Assembly (NCBI GenBank): GCA_023251235.1
Contig: JAHEZE010000006.1
Coordinates: forward strand, 1-54,163
Length of the DNA: 54,163 nt
DNA from: Sphingobacteriales bacterium
GTDB lineage: Bacteria; Bacteroidota; Bacteroidia; Chitinophagales; Chitinophagaceae
Direction: 5' to 3'
A program made the position numbers and the translations under genes. The notes beneath the pieces are model-generated. The model was not told the origin of the DNA. It saw only the letters and a program-made list of their open reading frames with translations, and did no database searches. Shown in pieces: positions 8,109-16,026 of this stretch; position 1 is the first letter of the stretch, and every line of letters begins with the position of its first letter.

Positions 8109-8873
8109 TTAGTTATGATCGATCATCCACATTTTAATGCCAAATCCAATCTTGTATCCCCCACCCATTCCGCCGGTATTGGGTTGATATTCCCAAAGAA
8201 TATAGTCTCGTAAAACAAGACCAATGTTTTTTGAATATTTTTCTGTGGCAAGAGTTCTTGCTCCGTACGAACCGGTATTGGTTACCGGAGCATTTAATGC
8301 TTCATCAATCTGGAAAATGGTATATACATCGTTTACGGGTTGTCCGCCAATTGTAGTATTTGCATCAAACTGATCGATCTTATAATCCCAGTCATTCATA
8401 TTATCGTCGTTGCTGAAAGAATACAACGATGAATAAGGATTAATGGACAGATATTTATTTCCTTTCCAGTTTGATTTAATGATAAATGGAGTATGAAGTT
8501 TGATGAACCGTAAATTATCTTCTACCACTTCCACCTGGTTAATGAGAGGTGTAATAAAATAAGTTCCATTCGGTTCCCAGGGTTTTGTGCCTGCCTCGTC
8601 TCTCAAAAAACGAAGTATGCGAAAGCCGGGCCTTCCCAGGTTATCGGGAACCTGTGCATCTACTACATGTTTTATCTGGTATTTATGTGTTTCCTCATTT
8701 CTCCCCAGGTTGGTAAATACAGTTGAGTCTAACCGGTAAGTGATATACTTGCCGACAGACAAAGGAAGATAATCAGCAACTGCTTCTGTGGAAAATACTT
8801 CAGTCTCTTTTTTACAGGATATAAAAGAGATGATTAAAAGAAAAGAAAGACGTATCAGGTTGTTCACTCTCAT
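8109..8873 (-). CDS. Putative lipoprotein of unknown function
   Basis: 254 residues starting with a short hydrophobic signal ending in a lipobox (LLIISFISC|KKE), so lipid-anchored export is expected. The rest contains many Tyr, Asn and Asp residues and LSVGKYITYRLDS near residue 40, an opening typical of bacteroidotal secreted beta-sandwich proteins. I do not recognise a named family. It lies directly upstream of the subtilase on the same strand and may share its transcript. It ends with a conserved-looking GYKIGFGIKMWMIDHN. Function unknown. Confidence 0.75.
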   Translation of the reverse strand: MRVNNLIRLSFLLIISFISCKKETEVFSTEAVADYLPLSVGKYITYRLDSTVFTNLGRNEETHKYQIKHVVDAQVPDNLGRPGFRILRFLRDEAGTKPWEPNGTYFITPLINQVEVVEDNLRFIKLHTPFIIKSNWKGNKYLSINPYSSLYSFSNDDNMNDWDYKIDQFDANTTIGGQPVNDVYTIFQIDEALNAPVTNTGSYGARTLATEKYSKNIGLVLRDYILWEYQPNTGGMGGGYKIGFGIKMWMIDHN

Positions 8874-8947
8874 AAGATAGTATTCGCATTCAGGGGTAAT
8901 AGATTTATTTCATATTGAAACCAACGGCAACGTAAATCTAAAAACAA

Positions 8948-8974
8948 AAACCGGGAACTTCAATTTCCCGGTTT
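8948..8974 (-). terminator. Intrinsic terminator after mnmA
   Basis: Perfect 10-bp stem AAACCGGGAA/TTCCCGGTTT (8948-8957 with 8965-8974), followed on the minus strand by a T-rich stretch. It separates mnmA from the lipoprotein gene. Confidence 0.85.
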
Positions 8975-9016
8975 CTAAAACGGTATTTTGCGTTAATTAT
9001 TGTCTCTAAACCTTTT

Positions 9017-9046
9017 CTTAGTACTTAGTACTCAGTACTCAGTATC
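9017..9046. repeat. AGTACT-type tandem repeat at the mnmA 3' end
   Basis: Units of TTAGTAC/TCAGTAC repeat about four times. On the minus strand the mnmA stop codon (9032-9034) lies inside the array, so the last residues (DTEY) are repeat-encoded. Confidence 0.7.
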
Positions 9047-10201
9047 AAGACTTCCACGTTGAATTATCCCTCCGCCAATCACATCATCCCCTTCATAAAA
9101 AACAGCGCTTTGGCCAGGTGCTATGCCTTTTACATTTTCGTAAAACTTTACTTTCACACTGGGCAGCTTGTCCTGAGCTTGTCGAAGGGCCGAAGTATCA
9201 GGATAAATATTGCTTAAAGCGCCTTTATCTTTATATCTGATCTTAGTAGTAGCTTCCATTCCAGAAGTTATAAAATCATATTTCATCAAATTCAATTTGC
9301 CTACCAACATTTCATTTTGTTCCAGGTCTTCTTCTTCCCCAAGCATCACGGTATTATTATCCGGATCAATTTTAGTTACAAAAACGGGTTTGCCAAATGC
9401 AATGTCTAACCCCTTGCGTTGACCAATAGTATAAAACGGATAGCCTTTATGTTGTCCAATAATTTTTCCCTGCTTATCAATAAAATTCCCTCCGGCTACT
9501 CTTTCTTCCAATCCTGCTACATTTCTTTTTAGAAATCCGCGGTAGTCATTATCCGGAACAAAACAGATTTCATAACTCTCATTTTTCTTAGCCAGTTCAG
9601 GATAACCATAATCATGTGCCATCTGACGAATTTGCGTTTTCCTGTAAGGCCCTAAAGGCAACATTGTTCTGCTCAATAAATCCTGTTGCAATCCCCACAA
9701 TACATAACTCTGGTCTTTAGTTTCATCCACCGCTTTGCTTACAACAAACCGTCCCCGCCCGGCTACGCCATTCGGGCTGGCATTATCATGTTGGCGGATT
9801 TTTGCATAATGTCCTGTAGCAATAAATTCGCAATCCAATGCATCAGCTCTTTTCAATAATGCCCGCCATTTAATATGTGTATTGCATAGAACACAGGGGT
9901 TAGGTGTTCGACCAGCAATATATTCGTCAACGAAATTTTCAATTACAAAATCACCAAACTCTTCACGGATGTCAAGTATATAATGAGCAAAGCCATGCTC
10001 CACTGCCGCCTGTCTTGCATCATTGAAAGAATCAAGATTGCAGCAACCGGTTTCTTTTTTACTTCCCCCACTGGCGGAATAGTCCCACGTTTTCATAGTA
10101 ATGCCCACTACTTCATAACCTTCATCATTGAGCATAAGGGCTGTAACAGTACTATCAATACCGCCGCTCATGGCCACTAAAACTTTCCCTTTTTTACTCA
10201 T
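9032..10201 (-). CDS. mnmA: tRNA-specific 2-thiouridylase
   Basis: Inserts sulfur at U34 of tRNA-Lys, -Glu and -Gln, receiving it from a persulfide relay. The PP-loop SGGIDS (residues 12-17) binds ATP. C103 in NPCVLCN is the expected nucleophile, and the second cysteine lies in SYEICFVPDNDYRGF. The C-terminal beta-barrel ends near GGGIIQRG. At 389 residues it is longer than usual, because of at least two apparent repeat insertions: ASPNGVAGRG in the turn after HYAKIRQ, and LRQAQDKLP in a loop of the C-terminal domain. The stop codon lies in a tandem repeat. A tRNA-Gln(UUG), a plausible substrate, is in the same window. Confidence 0.95.
   Translation of the reverse strand: MSKKGKVLVAMSGGIDSTVTALMLNDEGYEVVGITMKTWDYSASGGSKKETGCCNLDSFNDARQAAVEHGFAHYILDIREEFGDFVIENFVDEYIAGRTPNPCVLCNTHIKWRALLKRADALDCEFIATGHYAKIRQHDNASPNGVAGRGRFVVSKAVDETKDQSYVLWGLQQDLLSRTMLPLGPYRKTQIRQMAHDYGYPELAKKNESYEICFVPDNDYRGFLKRNVAGLEERVAGGNFIDKQGKIIGQHKGYPFYTIGQRKGLDIAFGKPVFVTKIDPDNNTVMLGEEEDLEQNEMLVGKLNLMKYDFITSGMEATTKIRYKDKGALSNIYPDTSALRQAQDKLPSVKVKFYENVKGIAPGQSAVFYEGDDVIGGGIIQRGSLDTEY
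9165..9189. repeat. AAGCTCAGGACAAGC element in mnmA
   Basis: On the minus strand the segment reads CTTCGACAAGCTCAGGACAA and encodes RQAQDKL between two barrel strands. It contains AAGCTCAGGACAAGC. The loop position and the partial internal repetition suggest an inserted element. Confidence 0.6.
9752..9781. repeat. GC-rich inverted repeat in mnmA
   Basis: Contains GCCCG...CGGGC arms and encodes SPNGVAGRGR in a turn of the catalytic domain, where family members usually have a short beta-turn. Probably a repeat insertion, with lower certainty than the 9165-9189 element. Confidence 0.45.
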
Positions 10202-10213
10202 AAAAAATTTGAA

Positions 10214-10239
10214 CCCGCCTTCTTTAAAACTTCGGCGGG
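10214..10239 (-). repeat. Hairpin in the mnmA leader
   Basis: CCCGCC/GGCGGG arms (10214-10219, 10234-10239) flank an A/T-rich loop, between the likely -7 box and the mnmA ATG. The hairpin would form in the 5' untranslated region. It is probably another dispersed GC-rich repeat; a regulatory role is unproven. Confidence 0.5.
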
Positions 10240-10247
10240 CGGGGCTG

Positions 10248-10255
10248 CAAATATA
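10248..10255 (-). promoter_or_regulatory. -7 box for mnmA
   Basis: TATATTTG on the minus strand is a perfect TAnnTTTG, 47 bp upstream of the mnmA ATG. No clear -33 TTTG was seen. Confidence 0.45.
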
Positions 10256-10335
10256 CGGTCATTTTGGGGTGTGCTGAAATGAGTTTAGTTAAGCTTTTTT
10301 ATTTATTCAGGAATTGTTTATAAAACTATAATAAA

Positions 10336-10364
10336 AAAAGTAATAGCAATATGCTATTACTTTT
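10336..10364 (-). terminator. Intrinsic terminator after the small lipoprotein gene
   Basis: A 13-bp stem (AAAAGTAATAGCA with TGCTATTACTTTT) and 3-nt loop, continuing on the minus strand into a run of T. It sits 37 bp after the stop codon at 10401. Confidence 0.85.
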
Positions 10365-10400
10365 CAGTACTGATTATGCATTAAATATATTGTTGTCAAC

Positions 10401-10841
10401 TTAGTTTGTTTCAATAACTACTTTTATTTTTAGAGAATTGAATGGTAGCGGGTTCTTTCCATTGTAATAAAATAATTTTAGATCATTAATGTCATATGTT
10501 TCATCTATTATTCCTCCTAAATAGGGGGGCCTGTTAATAATTTGCAATTCCTTTCCATCTTCAGACACCACAAAAACTGAGACCTTGTTGATTATTTTTG
10601 ATCCTAAATTTTGTGATTGAAAAAGGTTAACAAAAGTGTTTGAATAACTATTATCGGAATTTCTTGTCCAGTTGGCTGCCACCAGGTTTATTACTATTAG
10701 ATTATTGGAGTTTGTAGCATTTGTTGGAGTAATTGAATTTGTTATTGAAGCAGGAGGCTGAATTGTTCCCTTACTGCAAGAAGCAAGAAAAATGATACTA
10801 CAGATTATAACTGCGTATCTGGAAATTAATGTTGTTTTCAT
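10401..10841 (-). CDS. Small putative lipoprotein
   Basis: 146 residues with a signal peptide and lipobox (IIFLASC|SKG), followed by a low-complexity Ser/Thr/Asn/Pro linker (about 25-50) and a small beta-rich domain. The family is not recognised. It has its own downstream terminator and lies 149 bp beyond the LytTR regulator on the same strand, so it may be the last gene of the susC operon or independent. In that 149-bp gap I see no clear signal. Confidence 0.65.
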   Translation of the reverse strand: MKTTLISRYAVIICSIIFLASCSKGTIQPPASITNSITPTNATNSNNLIVINLVAANWTRNSDNSYSNTFVNLFQSQNLGSKIINKVSVFVVSEDGKELQIINRPPYLGGIIDETYDINDLKLFYYNGKNPLPFNSLKIKVVIETN

Positions 10842-10990
10842 TGTTTTAGTATTTTAATTTGATTTAATGGTGAATTACAATACCAAAACTATATTGACGG
10901 AAATGCGAATGACAGTGGCATTGAGTAAGATGCAGAATGGAGAGTTAATGACAGGTTTTGGACAAGTAATCGGGGAGAAGAATTTAAGCT

Positions 10991-11746
10991 TTATTCCCTG
11001 TCAGGTACCAGTTTTTTCAGCAAGACCTCTTTACGGCTGCGGGAAACATTTATAGTAGAGCCATCTATCAATACTAGATAGCCGCCTTCACCCCGAACAT
11101 ATCTGGCAACCTCATTTAAATTTACAATGTAGGAGTGATGAACCCGGACAAAAAAACTGAAATCCAGTAATTGATCTTCCACTTCTTTTAAAGTACGGCA
11201 GGCTATTATTTTATTTTTATTTTTCAGAAAAAGATGAGTGTAATTATCGTTTGCTTCAAAATACAAAACCTCAGCGGCAGGAACCAGCTCAAAACCTTCG
11301 GCCGTAGGCACGGCAATTTTGGTAAAGCCGGTTTCTTTGTGTTTTATCTGATCCATCAACATACGGAATTGCTCTGCCGATGGCGGAGCTTTTTGTACCT
11401 GTACTTTATGTACGGCTGTTACCAGTTCTTTTGGATCAATTGGTTTTAATAAATAATCCAGTGCACTGATGCGGATGGCTTTAATGGCATATTGATCGTA
11501 ACTGGTGGTAAAGATGATGGAGAAAGGTATTTCTTTAAACTGCTCAAGAAGCTCAAAGCCGTTCATCACCGGCATTTCAATATCAAGAAATACCAGTGCA
11601 GGATGATGTTTATCAATAGCAGCCAGGCCTTGCTTTGCCGACATACAATGTTCCATTACCAGTACTTCAGGGCAGTAATCACTGATCAAAATGCTCAACG
11701 TATCAATACAATGTACTTCATCATCTATCAGAATTGCTTTGATCAT
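10991..11746 (-). CDS. LytTR-family response regulator
   Basis: Receiver domain (1-120) with acidic pocket D8/D9, phospho-acceptor D55 (LVFLDIEMP) and K101 (LLKPID), then a LytTR DNA-binding domain (about 145-251, including FFVRVHHSYIVNLNEV). Proteins of this type bind promoter direct repeats when phosphorylated. The cognate kinase is almost certainly the LytS-type protein two genes upstream. Its receiver and linker are close paralogues of the preceding receiver-cyclase gene, at DNA level too, indicating a recent tandem duplication followed by output-domain exchange. The spacing to that gene is 30 bp. Its target may be the susC promoter (inference). Confidence 0.93.
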   Translation of the reverse strand: MIKAILIDDEVHCIDTLSILISDYCPEVLVMEHCMSAKQGLAAIDKHHPALVFLDIEMPVMNGFELLEQFKEIPFSIIFTTSYDQYAIKAIRISALDYLLKPIDPKELVTAVHKVQVQKAPPSAEQFRMLMDQIKHKETGFTKIAVPTAEGFELVPAAEVLYFEANDNYTHLFLKNKNKIIACRTLKEVEDQLLDFSFFVRVHHSYIVNLNEVARYVRGEGGYLVLIDGSTINVSRSRKEVLLKKLVPDRE

Positions 11747-11776
11747 AATTTCTTCTTTTGCTTATTTTCTCTAAGG

Positions 11777-12796
11777 TCAGCCTTTTTCCTGGCTCCCGAT
11801 TAAGAAACTCAGCCAATTACTTTTTTTCTTTTTCAATTTGCCTTCCATATTTTTTCGCAATGGAACAACCAAGCCCTCATTGGCAAGGGCAAATACTTCA
11901 ATGGGTTTGCCGACATTTTTAAATTCATACAAACCAAGAGAAACGGATTTAAACTTCGGGTTATTTTTTATCTTGTCATGAATTTCACCTGAAAAAAGAA
12001 TAGTATTTCCCTGGCCAAGCGATTGAATACGGGACGCTACATTAACACCATCACCTAATATTTTTCCATTCTCAAAAAAAATTTCTCCAATATGTAAACC
12101 TAACCTGAGTGGAACTTTTGGTTCCATCTGCAAATGCTGCTGCATTTCCATGGCACATTGCACCGCCTCTGTAGCGCTGGCAAAAACGCAGAGGCTTCCA
12201 TCGCCATAATCATTCAGTACTTCTCCTGAATGAATCGTTACTGTTTCTTTCAATTCAGCAATATGTCTTTTGATGACAGTTACCGCCTGTTCTTCATTTT
12301 CCTGCATCATAGCGGTATAACCTACAATATCGGAAAAAAGAATAGCAGCAAGGCGTCGTTGTTGTGATAAAGCGAAGGGTTGATTTTGTGCTTGCATTTG
12401 CTCCATCAACTTGCGAAACTGTTCTGTAGATGGAATAGGTCTTTGGGCCTGTATTTTATGCACGGCCGCTATCAGTTCCTTCGGATCAATTGGTTTTAAT
12501 AGATAATCCAGTGCACTGAAGCGGATGGCTTTGATGGCATATTGATCGTAACTGGTAGTAAAGATGACAGAGAAAGGAATTTGCTTGAATTGTTCCAGCA
12601 ATTCAAATCCATTCATAATAGGCATTTCAATATCGAGAAAGACTAATTCAGGTTTGAATTTTTCAATAGCATCTAATCCTCTTTTTGCAGAATGGCATTT
12701 ATCCATTACTTCAACTTCCGGACAATAATCCTGTAGCAGTATGCTCAATGTATCCACACAGTGAACTTCATCGTCTATGATAATAGCTTTAATCAT
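11777..12796 (-). CDS. Response regulator with class III nucleotide cyclase output
   Basis: 339 residues: receiver (D55 in LVFLDIEMP, K101 in LLKPID), a linker (about 112-147) and a class III adenylate/guanylate cyclase domain (about 148-310). Visible catalytic positions are metal-binding D156 (LFSDIVGYT) and D199 (YGDG), and transition-state N252 and R256 (GVNVASR). The residue aligning with the canonical substrate-binding Lys before the GD motif is N195 (VLNDYGD), so ATP versus GTP preference is unclear. A basic tail (KLKKKKSNW) ends the protein. The start overlaps the kinase stop by 8 bp, which suggests translational coupling. It implies phosphorelay-controlled cyclic-nucleotide synthesis beside the LytTR branch; activity is not proven. 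Confidence 0.9.
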   Translation of the reverse strand: MIKAIIIDDEVHCVDTLSILLQDYCPEVEVMDKCHSAKRGLDAIEKFKPELVFLDIEMPIMNGFELLEQFKQIPFSVIFTTSYDQYAIKAIRFSALDYLLKPIDPKELIAAVHKIQAQRPIPSTEQFRKLMEQMQAQNQPFALSQQRRLAAILFSDIVGYTAMMQENEEQAVTVIKRHIAELKETVTIHSGEVLNDYGDGSLCVFASATEAVQCAMEMQQHLQMEPKVPLRLGLHIGEIFFENGKILGDGVNVASRIQSLGQGNTILFSGEIHDKIKNNPKFKSVSLGLYEFKNVGKPIEVFALANEGLVVPLRKNMEGKLKKKKSNWLSFLIGSQEKG

Positions 12797-15700
12797 ATAT
12801 AGCAGGTAATTTTATTGTCACTTCTGTACCAGCAGCCGTACCGTCAGGGTTTACAAGGTCATTAATGATTACAGGCGATTCTTCTAAACCTGATTTTTGC
12901 ATCATGGCAATACGATGCGCCGTGATGCGTAGCCCCATGGACTTATGCTTCGTTGCAGATTTGCTTGATAATTCCGAAGCTTTTTTTCTGCCGATGCCAT
13001 TATCCGTAACTTTTAAATACAGCTCGTTTTTTTCCTGTGATACTTCAATATCCAACTGACCTTTTTCTTCTTTATGCATCAATCCATGCCAGATGGCATT
13101 TTCCACATAAGGCTGAATGATGAGCGGCGGCACTTTCAGCACTTCAATATCCATATCCTTTGGAACAGAAACTTTGTAGGCGAAATGATAATTAAACCGC
13201 AGGGCTTCCATTTCAAGATATAATCCCAGTGATTCCAGTTCACTTTCCAGTGTAATAAGTGGAGCCTGTGAATTTTGTAATATCATACGAACCAATTTTG
13301 AAAACTTGGTAAGATATTCTGAAGCTTCTGTTCTGTTATTCTGAAGGATAAAACGATTGATTGAATTCAGTGAATTAAAAATAAAATGCGGATTCATCTG
13401 TGCACGAAGGGCCTGCATTTCGAGTTCAATAGCTTGCTGCTGCAGTTCGGCTGTTTTCTTTCCCATCTCGGCTAATTGTGTTTCTTTTTTTGATCGTTCT
13501 AACTTTAACCTGAATTTTTCCTGCAGGCGCTTGCGCATAAATCCATAGATGACAGCAATCACCAATAAGCCTGCGATTATCCTGAACCACCACGTATTCC
13601 AGAAAGCCGGACTGATGTTTATTAATAAAGTTTTTTCCGGACCATTAAATTCATTCCCCGCATTGGAAGCCTGTATAACAAGTTTATAACTTCCCGGAGA
13701 CAAACCTTCATAACGAATAGTATAATAATCTGGGGCGTATTGCCAATCTTCTTTTTTATCATCTGTTTCAAGTTTGTAGCGGATATGGCTTTTGCCCTTA
13801 GAATAATAATCAATGACGCCGGTTTCAATAGTGATCTTATTTTCAAAATAGCGAAGCGATAAATCCTGCAGGTTATTCACTCCTGTTGGAAGTGGAAATG
13901 GTTTTTGATTTATTTCCAGCGATTGCAAGTAAACAAGGGAGGGTGAGTAGGATTTGAATCTGTCAGGACTTATGCGGTTAAACCCCTTTCCATTTTCTTG
14001 ACCCATGAAGTATATATTGCCGCTACCATCCTTGAGGTTGCCAGGATAAGACGAAAAATCCTGTTTTTCAAAACCATCTTTTTCACTAAGTGTTGAAATC
14101 TGATTTGTTTGTGTATTGAGCTGATGAATGGACCGGTCAGTATGAAACCAGATATTACCTATATTATCCTGAACAGGCCCATAGATTTGTAAATCGGGTA
14201 ATCCATCTTTAACAGTGTACCTGCGGAGAATATGAAAATCTTTGTTGTAATGAAACAATTCTCTTTCAACCGTTACCCAGTAACTCTTATCAGTATTATT
14301 ATAATAGATACTGCTCCATTGCACACTATCCAGTGCATTAGGGGTATGGATCCATTTATCGTTTATGTTGGTATAAGTAAGATTAATTCCTTCAGGGTCA
14401 TGTTTTATAAATATTAATCGATCATCAATGAGTTTTGCTGATAATATTTTAATTGAATTATCCGGCAAGGATATTACTTCCCTTGCCACAGCGTTGTCAT
14501 GGGTTACGATAAAAATTCCTGCTTTGCCATCATAAATAAGAGTTACGATACATCCATTCCTGAAAGGCTGAGGATAAACATGTGGATTTTCTCTGAAGCT
14601 GATCCTGCGGCCATTGCTGTCTTCATAAACTATAGGGCGGCATTTTTTTGTATTCAGGTCCATTTCAAAAAAGCCATCAGCTATTAACCATGCTTTTTTT
14701 AAAATGGTATCAACCGATATAGGAATGATTGTATTGTGGGGATTTATTTTTATGCCTGGAAGATCTTTTCCCTTTAATACTTCGAATTTATCGGTGTTAG
14801 GATCAAATATATTCAATCCGCCATGATCTGTACCAATCCATATACGGCCACCGTCAGCATTTACCATATGATACACTGTATTATCACTTAATGAATAAGG
14901 ATTGCCGGGATCTGCAGTATAATATGTAACAACCTTTGAAAAGGGAACCATCTCGTAAATACCCCTTCGTCCCCATGCACCCGACCACACTATACCATCG
15001 CGGTCGCAGTAAATAGAAACATTAGCATCAGAAACTTTTTTCTGCAAAACAGAATCGTTGGGAAAGGGCAAGGTGACTGAATGATTGGCCGGATCATAAA
15101 TAATAATTCCTTTTGGGTAAGTGCCCATCCAAATTATGCCCTGCGGATCAATATCAATGCCCGCCCATTGATTGCCTAAGTCCGCGAATTTATTCCATGC
15201 ATCAATATTGTGAAATTTTTTATCATCGAGTGTGAATTCAATCAATCCATCGGGGCTGCTGATCCAGATTGAATTTCTTTTGCGGTCATAACGCATTCCT
15301 TCCGAAAAATGGGAATGGTTGGGGATTTTTTTATAACAAGGCCATCTGAAATCTTCTCTTTTTCCAGTTGCAAGTGAAATTTGTAAAAGCCCGCCACCTG
15401 TACCACCAACCCAGCCGGGTATGCCTTTCTCTATCCATAAGCTGTTTGATGCAGAATCAAAAACGGTATACGCATCAGAAGTAGAATATCCTGCCGTATC
15501 TGTAGGCATTAATTTAAGCAACGTTTTTTTTGCAAAGGATTTTATATTGATTGCTGTTAGTTGTCCAGGATAATCCCAATAGAATACTTCATTTCTTGTA
15601 GCCCAGAAAGGAACAGCAACGTCACCAACAAGTGCGGAAGAAAAATTGCTAAAAGTATCTGCCTTAATATCATAACGTGATAGTCCTTTGTCTGTTCCTA

Positions 15701-16025
15701 TCCATATATTATGGAGGCTGTCTTCAATTAAACCTTTGATACCATTGCCGGTAATATTGTTTTTACTTTTACCCTCATAGAAGATTTTAAAACTATTACC
15801 ATCAAAGCGGTTTAATCCATAGCTGGTGGCGATCCATAAAAATCCATTTACATCTTTCAGCATATGATAGGCTTCAGCTTGGGATAATCCTTCGGCAAGA
15901 CCCCAGTTAACGGCCCTGTATACACTTTCAGAATTACCTTTTACCGGTGTTTGTGCAATGGAATGGTAAGCACTCAAACATATTGTGATAAGAAGTATTA
16001 GCCTTTTTATTTTTTTAGATATCAT
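12789..16025 (-). CDS. LytS-type histidine kinase with beta-propeller sensor
   Basis: 1078 residues. Signal peptide (1-24, ending in YHSIAQ); about 650 residues of two-component-regulator propeller repeats (recurrent GxIWIGT, NIWFHT and GLSRYD motifs); a Y_Y_Y domain (about 700-790); one membrane helix (near WWFRIIAGLLVIAVIYGF); a coiled coil; and a His_kinase/HATPase module. The phospho-acceptor is H880 in MNPHFIFNSLNS, with the N-box at ENAIWHG (975-981) and a DNGIG G-box. There is no receiver in cis, so it differs from one-protein hybrid PUL regulators. It starts 1 bp after susD, so it is probably co-transcribed with the transporter whose substrate it may sense. Confidence 0.95.
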   Translation of the reverse strand: MISKKIKRLILLITICLSAYHSIAQTPVKGNSESVYRAVNWGLAEGLSQAEAYHMLKDVNGFLWIATSYGLNRFDGNSFKIFYEGKSKNNITGNGIKGLIEDSLHNIWIGTDKGLSRYDIKADTFSNFSSALVGDVAVPFWATRNEVFYWDYPGQLTAINIKSFAKKTLLKLMPTDTAGYSTSDAYTVFDSASNSLWIEKGIPGWVGGTGGGLLQISLATGKREDFRWPCYKKIPNHSHFSEGMRYDRKRNSIWISSPDGLIEFTLDDKKFHNIDAWNKFADLGNQWAGIDIDPQGIIWMGTYPKGIIIYDPANHSVTLPFPNDSVLQKKVSDANVSIYCDRDGIVWSGAWGRRGIYEMVPFSKVVTYYTADPGNPYSLSDNTVYHMVNADGGRIWIGTDHGGLNIFDPNTDKFEVLKGKDLPGIKINPHNTIIPISVDTILKKAWLIADGFFEMDLNTKKCRPIVYEDSNGRRISFRENPHVYPQPFRNGCIVTLIYDGKAGIFIVTHDNAVAREVISLPDNSIKILSAKLIDDRLIFIKHDPEGINLTYTNINDKWIHTPNALDSVQWSSIYYNNTDKSYWVTVERELFHYNKDFHILRRYTVKDGLPDLQIYGPVQDNIGNIWFHTDRSIHQLNTQTNQISTLSEKDGFEKQDFSSYPGNLKDGSGNIYFMGQENGKGFNRISPDRFKSYSPSLVYLQSLEINQKPFPLPTGVNNLQDLSLRYFENKITIETGVIDYYSKGKSHIRYKLETDDKKEDWQYAPDYYTIRYEGLSPGSYKLVIQASNAGNEFNGPEKTLLINISPAFWNTWWFRIIAGLLVIAVIYGFMRKRLQEKFRLKLERSKKETQLAEMGKKTAELQQQAIELEMQALRAQMNPHFIFNSLNSINRFILQNNRTEASEYLTKFSKLVRMILQNSQAPLITLESELESLGLYLEMEALRFNYHFAYKVSVPKDMDIEVLKVPPLIIQPYVENAIWHGLMHKEEKGQLDIEVSQEKNELYLKVTDNGIGRKKASELSSKSATKHKSMGLRITAHRIAMMQKSGLEESPVIINDLVNPDGTAAGTEVTIKLPAIYD

Positions 16026-16026
16026 T

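Noticed and set aside
10991-12796. One response-regulator gene broken by a frameshift
   Set aside because: Both products have complete receivers and different complete output domains with separate starts; a duplication explains this better.
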